A stretch of 64,000 nucleotides of DNA, from NCBI GenBank assembly GCA_963642245.1, contig CAVIFY010000007.1:7057-71056 (forward strand). Direction: 5' to 3'. This stretch comes from CAG-217 sp963642245 (GTDB taxonomy: Bacteria > Bacillota > Clostridia > Oscillospirales > Acutalibacteraceae). Below are positions 16,562 to 24,765 of the stretch, one piece after another. Each line of letters begins with the position of its first letter. The stretch's first letter is position 1. The notes under the pieces are model-generated. The model was not told where the DNA came from, searched no databases, and saw only the letters and a program-made list of their open reading frames with translations. A program made the translations under genes and the position numbers.

Positions 16562-16908
16562 GGTTCGATCTCTCCTTTTTCATTGATGACCAGGCCGTTG
16601 ATCCGCACCGTACCGTCCCGGCACAGGCGCACCACCGCGCCGCCCGGGCTGCGCAGTTCCACCTCACCGGGGGCCAGATCGGCGCTGCCCATACGGGCAC
16701 CGGCCACCACTGCGCCGTCCTCTCCGCCGGAGAGCAGCAGCACCTGGGCGCCGGCAGGCACATTGGCCGCATAGCCGTAAGGGGCATACACCGGGGTCTC
16801 TCGCAAATGGGCAGAGGCCACCGTCTCCACCCGGCTGCCGCCCAGGGTCACCCCGGCGCACTCATACCCGGCGCCGCCGGTTTGGCGGGCACGCTCATTC
16901 AGCCACAT
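16558..16908 (-). CDS. Baseplate spike/puncturing protein (gpV/XkdR-like), short
   Basis: A 116-residue protein starting MWLNERARQTGG at the ATG at 16908, which overlaps the hub gene by 14 nt. It has an OB-fold-like beta-rich segment (AYGYAANVPAGAQVLLLSGGEDGAVVAGARM-type, split here) followed by repeats typical of spike beta-helices (LAPGEVELRSPGGAVVRLCRDGTVRINGLVIN). It is shorter than usual gpV-type proteins. The function is inferred from order and beta-helix pattern. Confidence 0.65.
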   Translation of the reverse strand: MWLNERARQTGGAGYECAGVTLGGSRVETVASAHLRETPVYAPYGYAANVPAGAQVLLLSGGEDGAVVAGARMGSADLAPGEVELRSPGGAVVRLCRDGTVRINGLVINEKGEIEP

Positions 16909-17842
16909 AGTACATCGCCTCCAATTCCGGTTGGCAGCACAGCACCAGCCGGGTCTGTACCTGCCGTGCGGTGCCGGTGATCTCCCGCTGAAAAATGCGG
17001 AACCCGGCGCTGTCCGGCACACCGGCCTTTGGCACCACCGGCGCATACAACGGCAGCCGGTGCGCCCCGGTGAGCACCACCTCCAGCCGCCGATACCGGG
17101 CAGCCGCCTGCTCCAGCTTGCGCAGCAGCACCTGCTGGCGCTGCTCCGGCGGGTAGGCCGCCACATTCATATAGCGGCGACGGCTGATCTTTTTGTCCGC
17201 AAAATACCCCGCCTCCAGTCGGCGGCAGTACGGCTCCGCGCTGGCGATCTTGTAGGCATACACCCCCGGTGCCTCGCCCCGCTCGGTCACCGCCGTTACA
17301 GACACGATCCGGTCCCCGGGCAGAGTCACCGCCTCTTGGCTGCCGTAGGCACGCAGCCGGTTCTCCGGGTCTGCAAAAATGCCCTTGGCGCCCAGCACCT
17401 GCATAAAGCCCTGCAAGGCGCCAAAGCAGCTGGTGCCCTTCTCCACCGTGTACTGCCCCGGTGCGGTGCCGGCAGGCAAGGCCGCCGTAAAGCCAAAGGG
17501 CGCCGCGTAATGGTGCACCATTTGGTCCACATCCGGCGCGGTCAGGCTGATGGGCAGCGCCTCATTGTCCAGCAGCAGGCAGGCGGAGGAGCGGGCGTAC
17601 ACAAACCCCCGCCGCTGCCCGGGAGATACCGTCAGCTTTTGCTGGTCCGCATAGCCAAAAAAGCAGCACGCACCGTCCGGCGCAAAGCCCCGCACCCGGT
17701 ACACCTCCGGCAGATCGCCGTCCCACAGGAAGTGCAGCCGCAGTCCGTCGCACCCGGCAGTCACATCGCCGCTCCAGCGGTAGGACAGCAACTGCCGGGG
17801 CACTGCCCGCTTGCCGTCCAGAAATTCCAGTTCAAAGGTCAC
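16895..17842 (-). CDS. Baseplate hub protein, XkdQ/gpD-like
   Basis: A 315-residue protein following the LysM gene, the position of the central hub (PBSX XkdQ, P2 gpD). It has late-control-protein D features: MTFELEFLDGKRAVPRQLLSYRWSGD start and repeated beta domains. The ANPEN-like stretch AKGIFADPENRLRAYG and a C-terminal QTRLVLCC are also present. The start is GTG at 17842, with GTGA overlapping the LysM stop. In a complete tail this ring connects the tube to the spike; no tube gene is visible here. Confidence 0.75.
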   Translation of the reverse strand: MTFELEFLDGKRAVPRQLLSYRWSGDVTAGCDGLRLHFLWDGDLPEVYRVRGFAPDGACCFFGYADQQKLTVSPGQRRGFVYARSSACLLLDNEALPISLTAPDVDQMVHHYAAPFGFTAALPAGTAPGQYTVEKGTSCFGALQGFMQVLGAKGIFADPENRLRAYGSQEAVTLPGDRIVSVTAVTERGEAPGVYAYKIASAEPYCRRLEAGYFADKKISRRRYMNVAAYPPEQRQQVLLRKLEQAAARYRRLEVVLTGAHRLPLYAPVVPKAGVPDSAGFRIFQREITGTARQVQTRLVLCCQPELEAMYYVAE

Positions 17843-18357
17843 GCCAGCACCACCTTTCCCCCGGGGGTCAGATCAAAGGGCGAGGCCAGGCGGTTCAGCG
17901 CCACAATGGCGTCTACCGACACACCGGTGCGCGCCGCAATGTCAAAGGCATTCTCCCCCTGCCGCACCCGGGTGCTGCCGTAGGGGGCATACCGGGGCGC
18001 CCGGTCACAGTCCTCCGTAAAGGTAAAACTGTACTGCACCCCGTCCCGGGCGGTGGTGCAGGTGTAGTCAAACCGGGTCAGATACGCCCGCATAGGCTCT
18101 GCCCCGGGGGCAAACAGCCAGTGGGCCTGACCGGGCAAAAGCAGCCGCCGCAGCACCTGGGCCATCTCCGGCGCACGGCTGCCGTACCACCAGCCCTTGC
18201 CGGTGATCACCGTGGCCCGCCGCCCGGCCGGGGTCACACAGACCCCGCCGGACAGCAGCCGCTCCTCCTGTTGCAGCGCCCGGCTCTCCACCTGGATCTG
18301 GGCGGGATTTTGCAAAAAGGTGTACGGCCCAAAGCGCATACGCATCAGCGCCTGCAT
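17839..18357 (-). CDS. LysM domain baseplate protein (gp53/XkdP-like)
   Basis: A 172-residue protein with a C-terminal LysM (VRQGENAFDIAARTGVSVDAIVALNRLASPFDLTPGGKVVL, about residues 131-171; shown in two parts in the family model). The N-terminal 125 residues are beta-rich (FGPYTFLQNPAQIQVESRA). In PBSX-type tails this protein follows the tape measure; here it follows a 33-codon ORF by 2 nt. The LysM may touch peptidoglycan or fold into the hub. Confidence 0.85.
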   Translation of the reverse strand: MQALMRMRFGPYTFLQNPAQIQVESRALQQEERLLSGGVCVTPAGRRATVITGKGWWYGSRAPEMAQVLRRLLLPGQAHWLFAPGAEPMRAYLTRFDYTCTTARDGVQYSFTFTEDCDRAPRYAPYGSTRVRQGENAFDIAARTGVSVDAIVALNRLASPFDLTPGGKVVLA

Positions 18358-18359
18358 AC

Positions 18360-18461
18360 CTACACCTCCCCGCCGTCATACCGACGGGCGTCCAGGCGCA
18401 GATACTCGCTGAGCGCCTCAATATAGGCATTGTCCTGTTCGTTCATAATCTCCGTCTCCAT
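18360..18461 (-). CDS. Small ORF (33 residues) at the place of the missing tail genes
   Basis: The ATG at 18461 is preceded by GGGAGG 8 nt upstream. The stop (TAG) is 2 nt before the LysM start. The product begins METEIMNEQDN and ends RRYDGGEV; it is acidic and probably helical. The first 44 nt overlap the upstream tail-terminator-like gene. It occupies the spot where sheath, tube, chaperone and tape-measure genes lie in PBSX-type phages. It could be a shrunken remnant, a small structural piece or a coupling ORF. No family is recognised. Confidence 0.6.
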   Translation of the reverse strand: METEIMNEQDNAYIEALSEYLRLDARRYDGGEV

Positions 18462-18852
18462 CTTCTAAATCCTCCCGATAGGTCAAGGTGGCCCGCAGGT
18501 GCAGGCAGCCGGTGTCCGTATCCGCCCCGGGCGCGCCCACCGACACGGCGCACACCCGCCGATCCAGCAGGGTGCGGCAAATGCCGGAGAGCACCTGTTG
18601 CAGTGCCCCGGTACCGGCAGCCGGTGCCGCATACAGATCAAAGCGCAGGGCGATCCGCCCAGCCTGGCTCTCCTCGCCCACGGCGTCGCTGGCACTGTCC
18701 AGCTCCGCCAAGCGCACCGCCACCACCGGGCGCAGCAGGCGGCTGGGCTTCATTTGGTCCGGGTACGCCCGGCAAAAGTCCACCCCTTGCAGGGCGTCGC
18801 TATCCCGCAGTCTCTCCAGTACCTGCGTCACCGGATCCGTTGTCCACTCCAT
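18418..18852 (-). CDS. Phage tail terminator/completion-like protein
   Basis: A 144-residue protein in the usual place of the tail terminator (gpU/XkdJ-like), after the head-closure gene. N-terminal helix (PVTQVLERLRDSDALQGV), then alternating strands (VVAVRLAELDS, RIALRFDLYA, CLHLRATLTY) as in tail-terminator folds. It starts at an ATG with GGAGG upstream, inside the end of the preceding gene. The assignment is from order and predicted fold only. Confidence 0.55.
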   Translation of the reverse strand: MEWTTDPVTQVLERLRDSDALQGVDFCRAYPDQMKPSRLLRPVVAVRLAELDSASDAVGEESQAGRIALRFDLYAAPAAGTGALQQVLSGICRTLLDRRVCAVSVGAPGADTDTGCLHLRATLTYREDLEDGDGDYERTGQCLY

Positions 18853-19198
18853 AACTTCCCTCCTGCAAGCGCTTCATCACGCCGGTATAATACAGCAGCT
18901 GGCCGCCCATACAGACCGCCTCCCGCTTGATAAAATAATAAGATCGGTCGCCGGTCTCCAGCACTGCGTCCTCCGGCAGCTCTAAGATGTTCCGATCAAA
19001 GGGGCCGATGTACAGGTAAAAATCCTTGTCCACCCGCCCGATGGGCGTTTGCCGATCTGTAAAATTGGACTTGTTCTTCCGCCAGGTCTGTTGCAGAGTA
19101 CAGAAAAACGGAAGCGAACGGCCCGCCTCGGTGACCAGGCAGGCGCTGTTGCCTGCCCGGGTCAACTGATTTTTAATGATATGTGCAGCCGGGGTCAT
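18800..19198 (-). CDS. Phage head-closure-like protein
   Basis: A 132-residue protein starting MTPAAHIIKNQLTRAG with ATGA overlap on the upstream connector gene. Strand-rich centre (DFYLYIGPFDRNI, DRSYYFIKREAVCMGGQLLYYTGVMKRL) as in XkdI/YqbH-type head-completion proteins. These seal the portal-connector ring and join the tail. A frame extending to 19243 exists but the ATGA start fits the coupling used throughout the island. Confidence 0.6.
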   Translation of the reverse strand: MTPAAHIIKNQLTRAGNSACLVTEAGRSLPFFCTLQQTWRKNKSNFTDRQTPIGRVDKDFYLYIGPFDRNILELPEDAVLETGDRSYYFIKREAVCMGGQLLYYTGVMKRLQEGSYGVDNGSGDAGTGETAG

Positions 19199-19569
19199 AC
19201 GCTGAGAAAGGCAAAGGCATCGTCCCGCAGCAGGCCTCTGCACGCCTGCTCCGCATCCTCCAGCATCAGGGCAGACGCCTTGTGCTGGCCGCTTTGCTGC
19301 ACCGTTACATCACCGGCGGTAAAGGCGGTCACATCGTCGCCACTTTGGAACCACCGGGACTGCTCCAGCATACGCAGCGCCTTGACCGCTGCCAGGTGGA
19401 TCAGTCGCTCGTCCGCCGGGTCCGTCGCGTCAAACATACGCAGCTCCACCATACGCACCGCCGAGGCGATCACCGGCGCCCACTGGGCCAGCTGCTCCGC
19501 CGTCTCACCGGAGAGCAGCTGCAACCGCTCTGTAACCGCCTGTATGTCCATACAGCCCGGCTTAGCCAT
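19195..19569 (-). CDS. Head-tail connector (gp6/YqbG-like) protein
   Basis: A 124-residue mostly helical protein directly after the major capsid gene (8-nt overlap). It has features of DUF3199/gp6-type connectors: QAVTERLQLLSGETAEQLAQWAPVIASAVRMVE, then LIHLAAVKALRMLEQSRWF and a glycine-poor tail. It would form a ring under the portal. The assignment rests on position, length and helical pattern. Confidence 0.65.
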   Translation of the reverse strand: MAKPGCMDIQAVTERLQLLSGETAEQLAQWAPVIASAVRMVELRMFDATDPADERLIHLAAVKALRMLEQSRWFQSGDDVTAFTAGDVTVQQSGQHKASALMLEDAEQACRGLLRDDAFAFLSV

Positions 19570-20548
19570 GGGTCAGCACCTGAACGGCGCCGGAGAAGAT
19601 AGGCGAGAACCCGGCAATGGCCGTAATGGACGCCCGCTCCAGCTGGCGGTCGATCAGCTTGTCAAAGTCGGTGACCACATCGCCGGCCTGCACCTTCTCC
19701 AGTGCGCAGGTGCGATCCAGCGCCAAAATGGTGTCGCTGGGGAACATCTTGTGCTTGATCAGCTCCGCACCCAGCGGGGTCACCACCCGGCCGGTGGCGT
19801 GGAAGGTGTTGCCCGCTGCCGCGTCCTGCATTTCTTTCATCTTCAAGATGGCAGCCGTGTCCTGATTGCTCACCAGCAGGGTGGTCATATTGAAGCCCTC
19901 AAAGGCGTTCCACAGATCCACCAGCCCCGCATAGGTCAGGCCGTCCTCCAAAGCAATGCCGCTCTCGTGCACGCCGGACAGAGCCGCATAGGCGTCCAGC
20001 AGCTGACCCTCTGCAATGCAGTTGCCGATCTGGCGCAGGGTCACGGTAAACAGATCCAACTTTTGGAACTTCACCGCCTCATAGGAGGCCACCAGCATAC
20101 GGCCCCGCTTGTGCATCTCCGTGAGCGTGTCCTTCACCTGCACCGTGGTGGTGGGCAGGGACGCGCCCTCCGCCACCTCGGCGGCAGTCAGCGGGTCGCC
20201 GTTCTCCACGCTCTCAATGGCGCGGTAGTCCATACCGTCGATCACCGTGGTGGTGGCCACGATCTTTTGCAGCACATCCGCCTGCTCCATGCCCTGGCGC
20301 ACCGCCCGGCTCACATACTCCGGGAACAGCGCCGCAGAGTCCGAGGTCTGGAAGAATTTGGACACGGTGTCGGAGCCCATACCGCTGACCTTAATGTCAA
20401 AGCGCTTAAGCTGGCGCTGGTAGGCGTCCAGCCCCTCCAGTGGGGTGCCTGCGTAATTCTCCGAAGGGTCGATCTGTTCCAGCGCCTGGGTAAAGCTTTT
20501 GCCGGTGGTGTACAGTCCCTTTTCCAGTTTCAGATTATCATAAGCCAT
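19562..20548 (-). CDS. Major capsid protein, PBSX XkdG-like
   Basis: A 328-residue HK97-fold-type capsid protein following protease and decoration genes. Blocks reminiscent of XkdG are LYTTGKSFTQALEQIDPSENYAGTPLEGLDAYQRQLKRFDIKV (N-arm, in parts), SALFPEYVSRAVRQGM and a middle ALSGVHESGIALEDGL. The C-terminal IGGFSPI-like segment is AGFSPIFSGAVQVL. The ATG at 20548 has a perfect AGGAGG site. The island keeps the complete head set in the usual order. Confidence 0.85.
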   Translation of the reverse strand: MAYDNLKLEKGLYTTGKSFTQALEQIDPSENYAGTPLEGLDAYQRQLKRFDIKVSGMGSDTVSKFFQTSDSAALFPEYVSRAVRQGMEQADVLQKIVATTTVIDGMDYRAIESVENGDPLTAAEVAEGASLPTTTVQVKDTLTEMHKRGRMLVASYEAVKFQKLDLFTVTLRQIGNCIAEGQLLDAYAALSGVHESGIALEDGLTYAGLVDLWNAFEGFNMTTLLVSNQDTAAILKMKEMQDAAAGNTFHATGRVVTPLGAELIKHKMFPSDTILALDRTCALEKVQAGDVVTDFDKLIDRQLERASITAIAGFSPIFSGAVQVLTHG

Positions 20549-20566
20549 CTTACATTACCTCCTGTA

Positions 20567-20914
20567 TTAAAGAATAAAACCGGCCATACCGGTGGTGGCG
20601 TCTGCCCAAAGGACCAGGCGCTTGATTGCCGCCTTTTCCTCGTCCACTTTTACACCGCCGGTGCCGTCGGCGATCAGACCGCAGTAGCCGGGTGTGGGCG
20701 CGGTGCCGGTAAACTTGCACTCCACATAGCCCCCCAGCTGCACGCCCACCAGATTGCCCTGCACATTGCGCACAAAGCCCATAAAGTTGGGGTTTTTGCT
20801 GTCGCACTCTTTCACATATTTTTCGGCCACCGGGTATGCCAGCATACCCACCCGGCCGGACTCGCTGTAAAAGCTGAGCATCTTGTCGTCAAATCCGTCA
20901 AAATAAATTGCCAT
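20567..20914 (-). CDS. Probable capsid decoration protein
   Basis: A 115-residue beta-rich protein (GRVGMLAYPVAEKYV, GNLVGVQLGGYVECKFTGTAP) between protease and capsid genes, the usual position of head decoration or scaffold-like proteins. The ATG at 20914 has AAGGAGGAG upstream. No specific family is recognised; the call is from gene order, size and the barrel-like strand pattern. Confidence 0.6.
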   Translation of the reverse strand: MAIYFDGFDDKMLSFYSESGRVGMLAYPVAEKYVKECDSKNPNFMGFVRNVQGNLVGVQLGGYVECKFTGTAPTPGYCGLIADGTGGVKVDEEKAAIKRLVLWADATTGMAGFIL

Positions 20915-20926
20915 GGTTTCTCCTCC

Positions 20927-21898
20927 TTAAATTACAAAAGCCTGGTTGTTGCTCTTTTTCTCGCCGCCGGACGCCAGCTGGGGCGACGGCATATTGGCAC
21001 GGCGATCGGCAGCCTCAAAGGCGGCCTTAAAGGCCTGCAACTCCTTGGCGGTCATCACCCGGGCCACGCCCTCAAACACGCCCAGCTCCATCTGGGGCAG
21101 CACCCCGGCGCACAGGCGCACCACCTGGGAGGCCAGCTCCTGCTTGTAGCTTTTGCCCAGCTGGGCCTCCTGCTCCAGGGTGTCCAGCTGCCGGGCCAGT
21201 TCTCGCGCCTGGTCGCAGGTGAGGGTCACGGCGCCCTTGCTGTTTTGCAGGGTCTTGCGTACATCGTTCTCTGTCACAGTCTTGTCTCCTTTGCTGCTGT
21301 CATAGTGCTTGACCACACCGGCCTCTCGCTGGGCAGGCACGGCCACAAAGCTCCATTCGTAAGCGTCCGTGGCGTCAGACAGCACGGTAAAGGCCACCTT
21401 GCCGTCATAACTTTTGCCGGGCACATGGCTGCACCCGCCGCTGCGCCGATCCGCACCGCACAGGGAGCACACGGCGCTGCCCATGGCGCAGGACACGCTC
21501 ACTTCCTTTTTGATCCCGCCGTCGATCTGGGTGATCAGTTCCGCATTGCCGGGGGTGCGCACCATATAGGCCTTGGCCTGCAAGGCCACCAGGTCCTCCC
21601 CGTCCGCAGTCTTGCGCCCGGGCACCGGCACCACCGCCGTGGCATAAATGCGCGCCGCCTGGTCGCCGCTTTTCATAGAGTGGTCAAAGATCCCGGTCTT
21701 GCCCACAAACAGGGCACCCAATTCCTCCAGCGCCCGGCGGGTAAACTTTTCATGATCCCGATCCACATCGTTGTTGCACAGCACCACGGAGAACACATAC
21801 AGCTCCTCCGGCGCAAAAGCGCGGCGGGTGAAGGCGCCGATGGCCTCCAGGTCCGCCGGTGCCGGTGCAAAGCTCTTTTCTACATAACCGCCGGTCAT
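20927..21898 (-). CDS. Prohead protease/scaffold, PBSX XkdF-like
   Basis: A 323-residue protein. The N-terminal two thirds resemble XkdF-type prohead proteases (LYVFSVVLCNNDVDRDHEKFT, VGKTGIFDHSMKSGDQAARIY, KEVSVSCAMG, WSFVAVPAQREAGVVK). A Cys/His cluster (CSLCGADRRSGGCSH, about residues 167-181) could bind zinc, as in related proteins. The C-terminal 100 residues are helical and charged, fitting a scaffold. It begins with ATGA on the portal stop. Confidence 0.82.
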   Translation of the reverse strand: MTGGYVEKSFAPAPADLEAIGAFTRRAFAPEELYVFSVVLCNNDVDRDHEKFTRRALEELGALFVGKTGIFDHSMKSGDQAARIYATAVVPVPGRKTADGEDLVALQAKAYMVRTPGNAELITQIDGGIKKEVSVSCAMGSAVCSLCGADRRSGGCSHVPGKSYDGKVAFTVLSDATDAYEWSFVAVPAQREAGVVKHYDSSKGDKTVTENDVRKTLQNSKGAVTLTCDQARELARQLDTLEQEAQLGKSYKQELASQVVRLCAGVLPQMELGVFEGVARVMTAKELQAFKAAFEAADRRANMPSPQLASGGEKKSNNQAFVI

Positions 21899-23028
21899 AA
21901 TTTCTCCGTCTCCTTTTTGATTTTCTCCGCCTGGGCCTCATACAAATGAGCCTGGGCCGTATCCGTCTGGTCTTGCAGGGTAATATCCTGCCACACCACC
22001 TGGAAGGGGGCGCCGCTGCCGCAGCACTGCAAGTAGGTGCGCCCGATTTTCTCGATCACCGGGGTCAAAATGCGCCGGTAATTCTTCAGCTCCGTGGTGA
22101 GCAGGTCAGCCTGCTGACGGCTCATTCGCTCGGTGGTAGACCAGGACAGACCGAACATAAAGGGCGGCAGCCCGGTTTTGGCTACGATCTGCTCCAGCAT
22201 TTGGCGCACGGGGATCTCGCTCTCCAGCACCTGATTGTCGGCGCCGATCACCTTAACATCCACATCGCCCACCGCCACAAAGTCCTTCACGGACGAGGCG
22301 TCCATGGCCTCCTGCCAGGAGCGAGCCATGGTCTGCGCCCGCTGCCCGGCATAGGCACGGTCCGCCGCGTCGTTGCCCGGGCGGTACACCACTGCGTAGC
22401 GCAGGTTGCCGGCGTGGCTCCAGTTTTGGCCGATGGTGTTGTAGATTTGCAGCAAAATGCGGCTCACAAAGGGCAGTCCCCGCAGCAGGCTGGTGCCTGC
22501 CACCGCCCCCGGCTCCGGGTTCAGCACGGAGTAGAGCAGCAGCTCCGGCCGGGGCAGCGGCTCCCCGCCGCTGAGAAAGCACAGGTCCAGCCCGTTCCCC
22601 GCACGGCGCACTTCCAGATTGCGGGTGTCGCCGTTATAAAGGGCATACAGTTCCCGCCCGTCGGTGATCATCTCGCCCACAGCGCTGCCGTAGGTGAGCA
22701 GCTGATCCAGATAGGTGGCGACAAAAGCCTCGATCCCCTGCTGGTTGCCGCCCACATTGATCCCGGACAGGTCCCGGTTCAGCCGCGCGTTAAGCCCATC
22801 GCTGCCGGTGTCCAGGCTAAACCCGCCGGTCAGGCGCACCAGCTTGCCGATGGCCGCGTCCAAAATGGGAATGTTCTCCCGCAGATTGCGATAGAGCGCA
22901 GCGTCCGCCGTCACCGCTCCGTAGGACTGCCAGCTGCAAAAGGGCTGGCCCGCCGGGTGCCCGGTCTGCACCGCACAGCAGTCCCCTGCCCCTTTCTTGG
23001 CGCCCGCTTTGGAACGAAAGCGTCCCAA
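21895..23028 (-). CDS. Phage portal protein
   Basis: A 377-residue portal. Typical features are an N-terminal AIGKLVRLTGGFSLDTG, the wing region YGSAVGEMITDGRELYALYNGDTRNLEV and the stem-crown PVRQMLEQIVAKTGLPPFMFGLSWSTTERMSRQQADLLTTEL, which is highly portal-like. It is somewhat shorter than full SPP1/PBSX portals. The start is a TTG at 23028 just after the TerL stop, with GGAAGTGA upstream; an ATG here would be in the wrong frame. Confidence 0.88.
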   Translation of the reverse strand: MGRFRSKAGAKKGAGDCCAVQTGHPAGQPFCSWQSYGAVTADAALYRNLRENIPILDAAIGKLVRLTGGFSLDTGSDGLNARLNRDLSGINVGGNQQGIEAFVATYLDQLLTYGSAVGEMITDGRELYALYNGDTRNLEVRRAGNGLDLCFLSGGEPLPRPELLLYSVLNPEPGAVAGTSLLRGLPFVSRILLQIYNTIGQNWSHAGNLRYAVVYRPGNDAADRAYAGQRAQTMARSWQEAMDASSVKDFVAVGDVDVKVIGADNQVLESEIPVRQMLEQIVAKTGLPPFMFGLSWSTTERMSRQQADLLTTELKNYRRILTPVIEKIGRTYLQCCGSGAPFQVVWQDITLQDQTDTAQAHLYEAQAEKIKKETEKL

Positions 23029-23032
23029 AACA

Positions 23033-24289
23033 TCACTTCCTTTCTACCGCAAGGGCGCATACGCCGCCCGGCTCCCCACCGTTCAATACGGTAGAAACAA
23101 AGTAGCGAATGTCGTCCATTGCATGGTCGTTTTCTTTTTTCGGTGCGTCCCGGCGCAGACTGTTGTCCCACTGGTACAAGGAGAACTCCCGCAATGCGTC
23201 CTTGCACCCGGGGGCGATCTTGATCTGCGCCTGTTGCAGCGCCCGACTCACCCGGTGAATACCCGCCACCACATCGTTATCCGCCTTGAGCACCGGATAG
23301 CGGCCGTGGCGCAGCACCGTCTCTGCAAAGCTGGCGGCGGAGGGGTCAATGATCAGCGCCGCAATGGGCCGATCTCCCGCCAGATCGCACAGGTGGGCAT
23401 AGTATTCCTCATCGGTGAGCTGCACCCCGGTGGCCCGGCCGGAGTGGTAATACTCCGCCACCCGGCACCAGGTGTCTCCGTCCCGGCACCACAACCCCAG
23501 GGAAAAGGGATTGACCGTACCGTAGTCGCAAGAGAGATACCAGGGCCCGGCAGGCGCTGCCGGCTCCCCCACATGCCGCTTAGGGTCAAACATAGGGTAC
23601 ACCAGTCCGTCCGCCGCCACCCAGCGCCCCTCTACGAACCGGCGGTAAAAAGTGCCGCTGTACAGCCGCTTGTACCGCCGCAGCACCGCCGGGGACAGAG
23701 AGGGATTGTCCGTCATCTGAAAGTGCAGGTACAGCACCTGCTTTTCCGCCGCTTTTTGGATCCACTCTTTATAGAACCAATGATAGGGGTGCTCCGGATT
23801 GCAGTTAAACCAGTAGGTGGCCCCCTCCAGGGAGCACCTGGCCAGCGCCTGCTCCACAAAGGAGCGGGGCATTAAGGCCACCTCGTCCAGCAGCACGCCG
23901 CCCAGGGTCATACCCTGGATCAAAGCGGCAGAGCTTTCGTCTCGCCCGCCAAAAAGATAAAAGCGGTTTTCCCGTCCGTCCCGGCGCACCGTCAGCTCGC
24001 TGCGGCTGATCTTAAAGGTGCAGGTAAAGCCCAGCGCCGTCAGCTGCTCCGTCAGCGGGGTGAGCACATTCCGTCTTAGAGAAGCGACCGTCTTGCCGCA
24101 CAGGGCAAAGGCTGTGTCGCGGAAGCGATAAAACGCCCAGCTGACAAAGGAAATGCTCATGCACAGGGTCTTGCCGCTGCGCACGGCGCCGTCGCAGATA
24201 ATGCCGCTTTTGCCGCTGTGGGGCGACCCCGGGCACCACCAGGTCAGCGCCTGCATTTGCCTGGGCGAAAAGGGCTTAAACGCTGTCAT
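23033..24289 (-). CDS. terL: Phage terminase large subunit
   Basis: A 418-residue TerL. The ATPase has Walker A GAVRSGKT (residues 34-41) and Walker B GVLLDEVAL (about 131-139). The nuclease half begins near 215 with YLSCDYGTVNPFSLGLW, then LIIDPSAASF and ENDHAMDDIRYF, the metal-binding aspartates of RNase H-like terminase nucleases. It pumps DNA into the head. All motifs are present, so packaging could still work. The ATG overlaps the TerS stop. Confidence 0.93.
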   Translation of the reverse strand: MTAFKPFSPRQMQALTWWCPGSPHSGKSGIICDGAVRSGKTLCMSISFVSWAFYRFRDTAFALCGKTVASLRRNVLTPLTEQLTALGFTCTFKISRSELTVRRDGRENRFYLFGGRDESSAALIQGMTLGGVLLDEVALMPRSFVEQALARCSLEGATYWFNCNPEHPYHWFYKEWIQKAAEKQVLYLHFQMTDNPSLSPAVLRRYKRLYSGTFYRRFVEGRWVAADGLVYPMFDPKRHVGEPAAPAGPWYLSCDYGTVNPFSLGLWCRDGDTWCRVAEYYHSGRATGVQLTDEEYYAHLCDLAGDRPIAALIIDPSAASFAETVLRHGRYPVLKADNDVVAGIHRVSRALQQAQIKIAPGCKDALREFSLYQWDNSLRRDAPKKENDHAMDDIRYFVSTVLNGGEPGGVCALAVERK

Positions 24290-24617
24290 GGTCCCCGGCG
24301 CCCCCTTCCTGCCAAACGCACTTGGCACCGGCCTCCAGCGCCTGGTAAAAGGCAGCCGCCGTGTTGCCCTCTGCCGCCTCCAGGGCTTGCAGCTTCTCCA
24401 GCGCCTTGAGCCGATCAAAGAACTTGATCTCCATACCGCCGCCCTTGGGGCGCTTGATCTCGCTGATGTTAAAGAGATCCATCTCCCCCAGCGCCGGCAA
24501 GATCTGCTCCTCCGGGGCATACAGCAGCCGTACCGCGTCCTGTATTTCGCCAAAGGCAAGGTGCCTTAAACCCTCGGTGTATTCCTGCCGTATGCTCTTT
24601 TTCTTTCGTCTGCCCAC
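24276..24617 (-). CDS. terS: Phage terminase small subunit-like protein
   Basis: A 113-residue protein just before TerL, overlapping it by 14 nt. Start GTG at 24617, placed 6-7 nt after AGGAGGTGAG; this beats the in-frame ATG at 24647, which has no site. The charged N-terminus (GRRKKKSIRQEYTEGLRHLAFGE) and the helical C-terminus (KFFDRLKALEKLQALEAAEGN, with a DLFNISEIKRPKGGGMEIKF centre) match small terminases of PBSX-type phages, which recognise DNA and hand it to TerL. Confidence 0.75.
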   Translation of the reverse strand: MGRRKKKSIRQEYTEGLRHLAFGEIQDAVRLLYAPEEQILPALGEMDLFNISEIKRPKGGGMEIKFFDRLKALEKLQALEAAEGNTAAAFYQALEAGAKCVWQEGGAGDHDSV

Positions 24618-24710
24618 CGGCTCACCTCCTGCAAAAGGGCGCCGCACCGAAAAAAGCGCCCTTCACCTATACCCTTGAAAACCGCCGGGTTATAGACGAA
24701 AGGCTCTATA

Positions 24711-24741
24711 AAAGAAAAAAGCCGGTAAAAAATACCGACTT
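24711..24741 (-). terminator. Terminator after the M23 gene
   Basis: A 7-nt stem (GCCGGTA 24721-24727 with 24733-24739, one mismatch) on the minus strand is followed by TTTTTTCTTTT. It separates the housekeeping M23 gene from the phage island downstream. Confidence 0.7.
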
Positions 24742-24765
24742 TTTCTGCGCTTATTCCGTTTTTTA

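Noticed and set aside
19049..21949. Plus-strand open frame of about 970 codons opposite the capsid and protease genes.
   Set aside because: It spans several well-supported minus-strand phage genes, has biased antisense composition and no recognisable motif.
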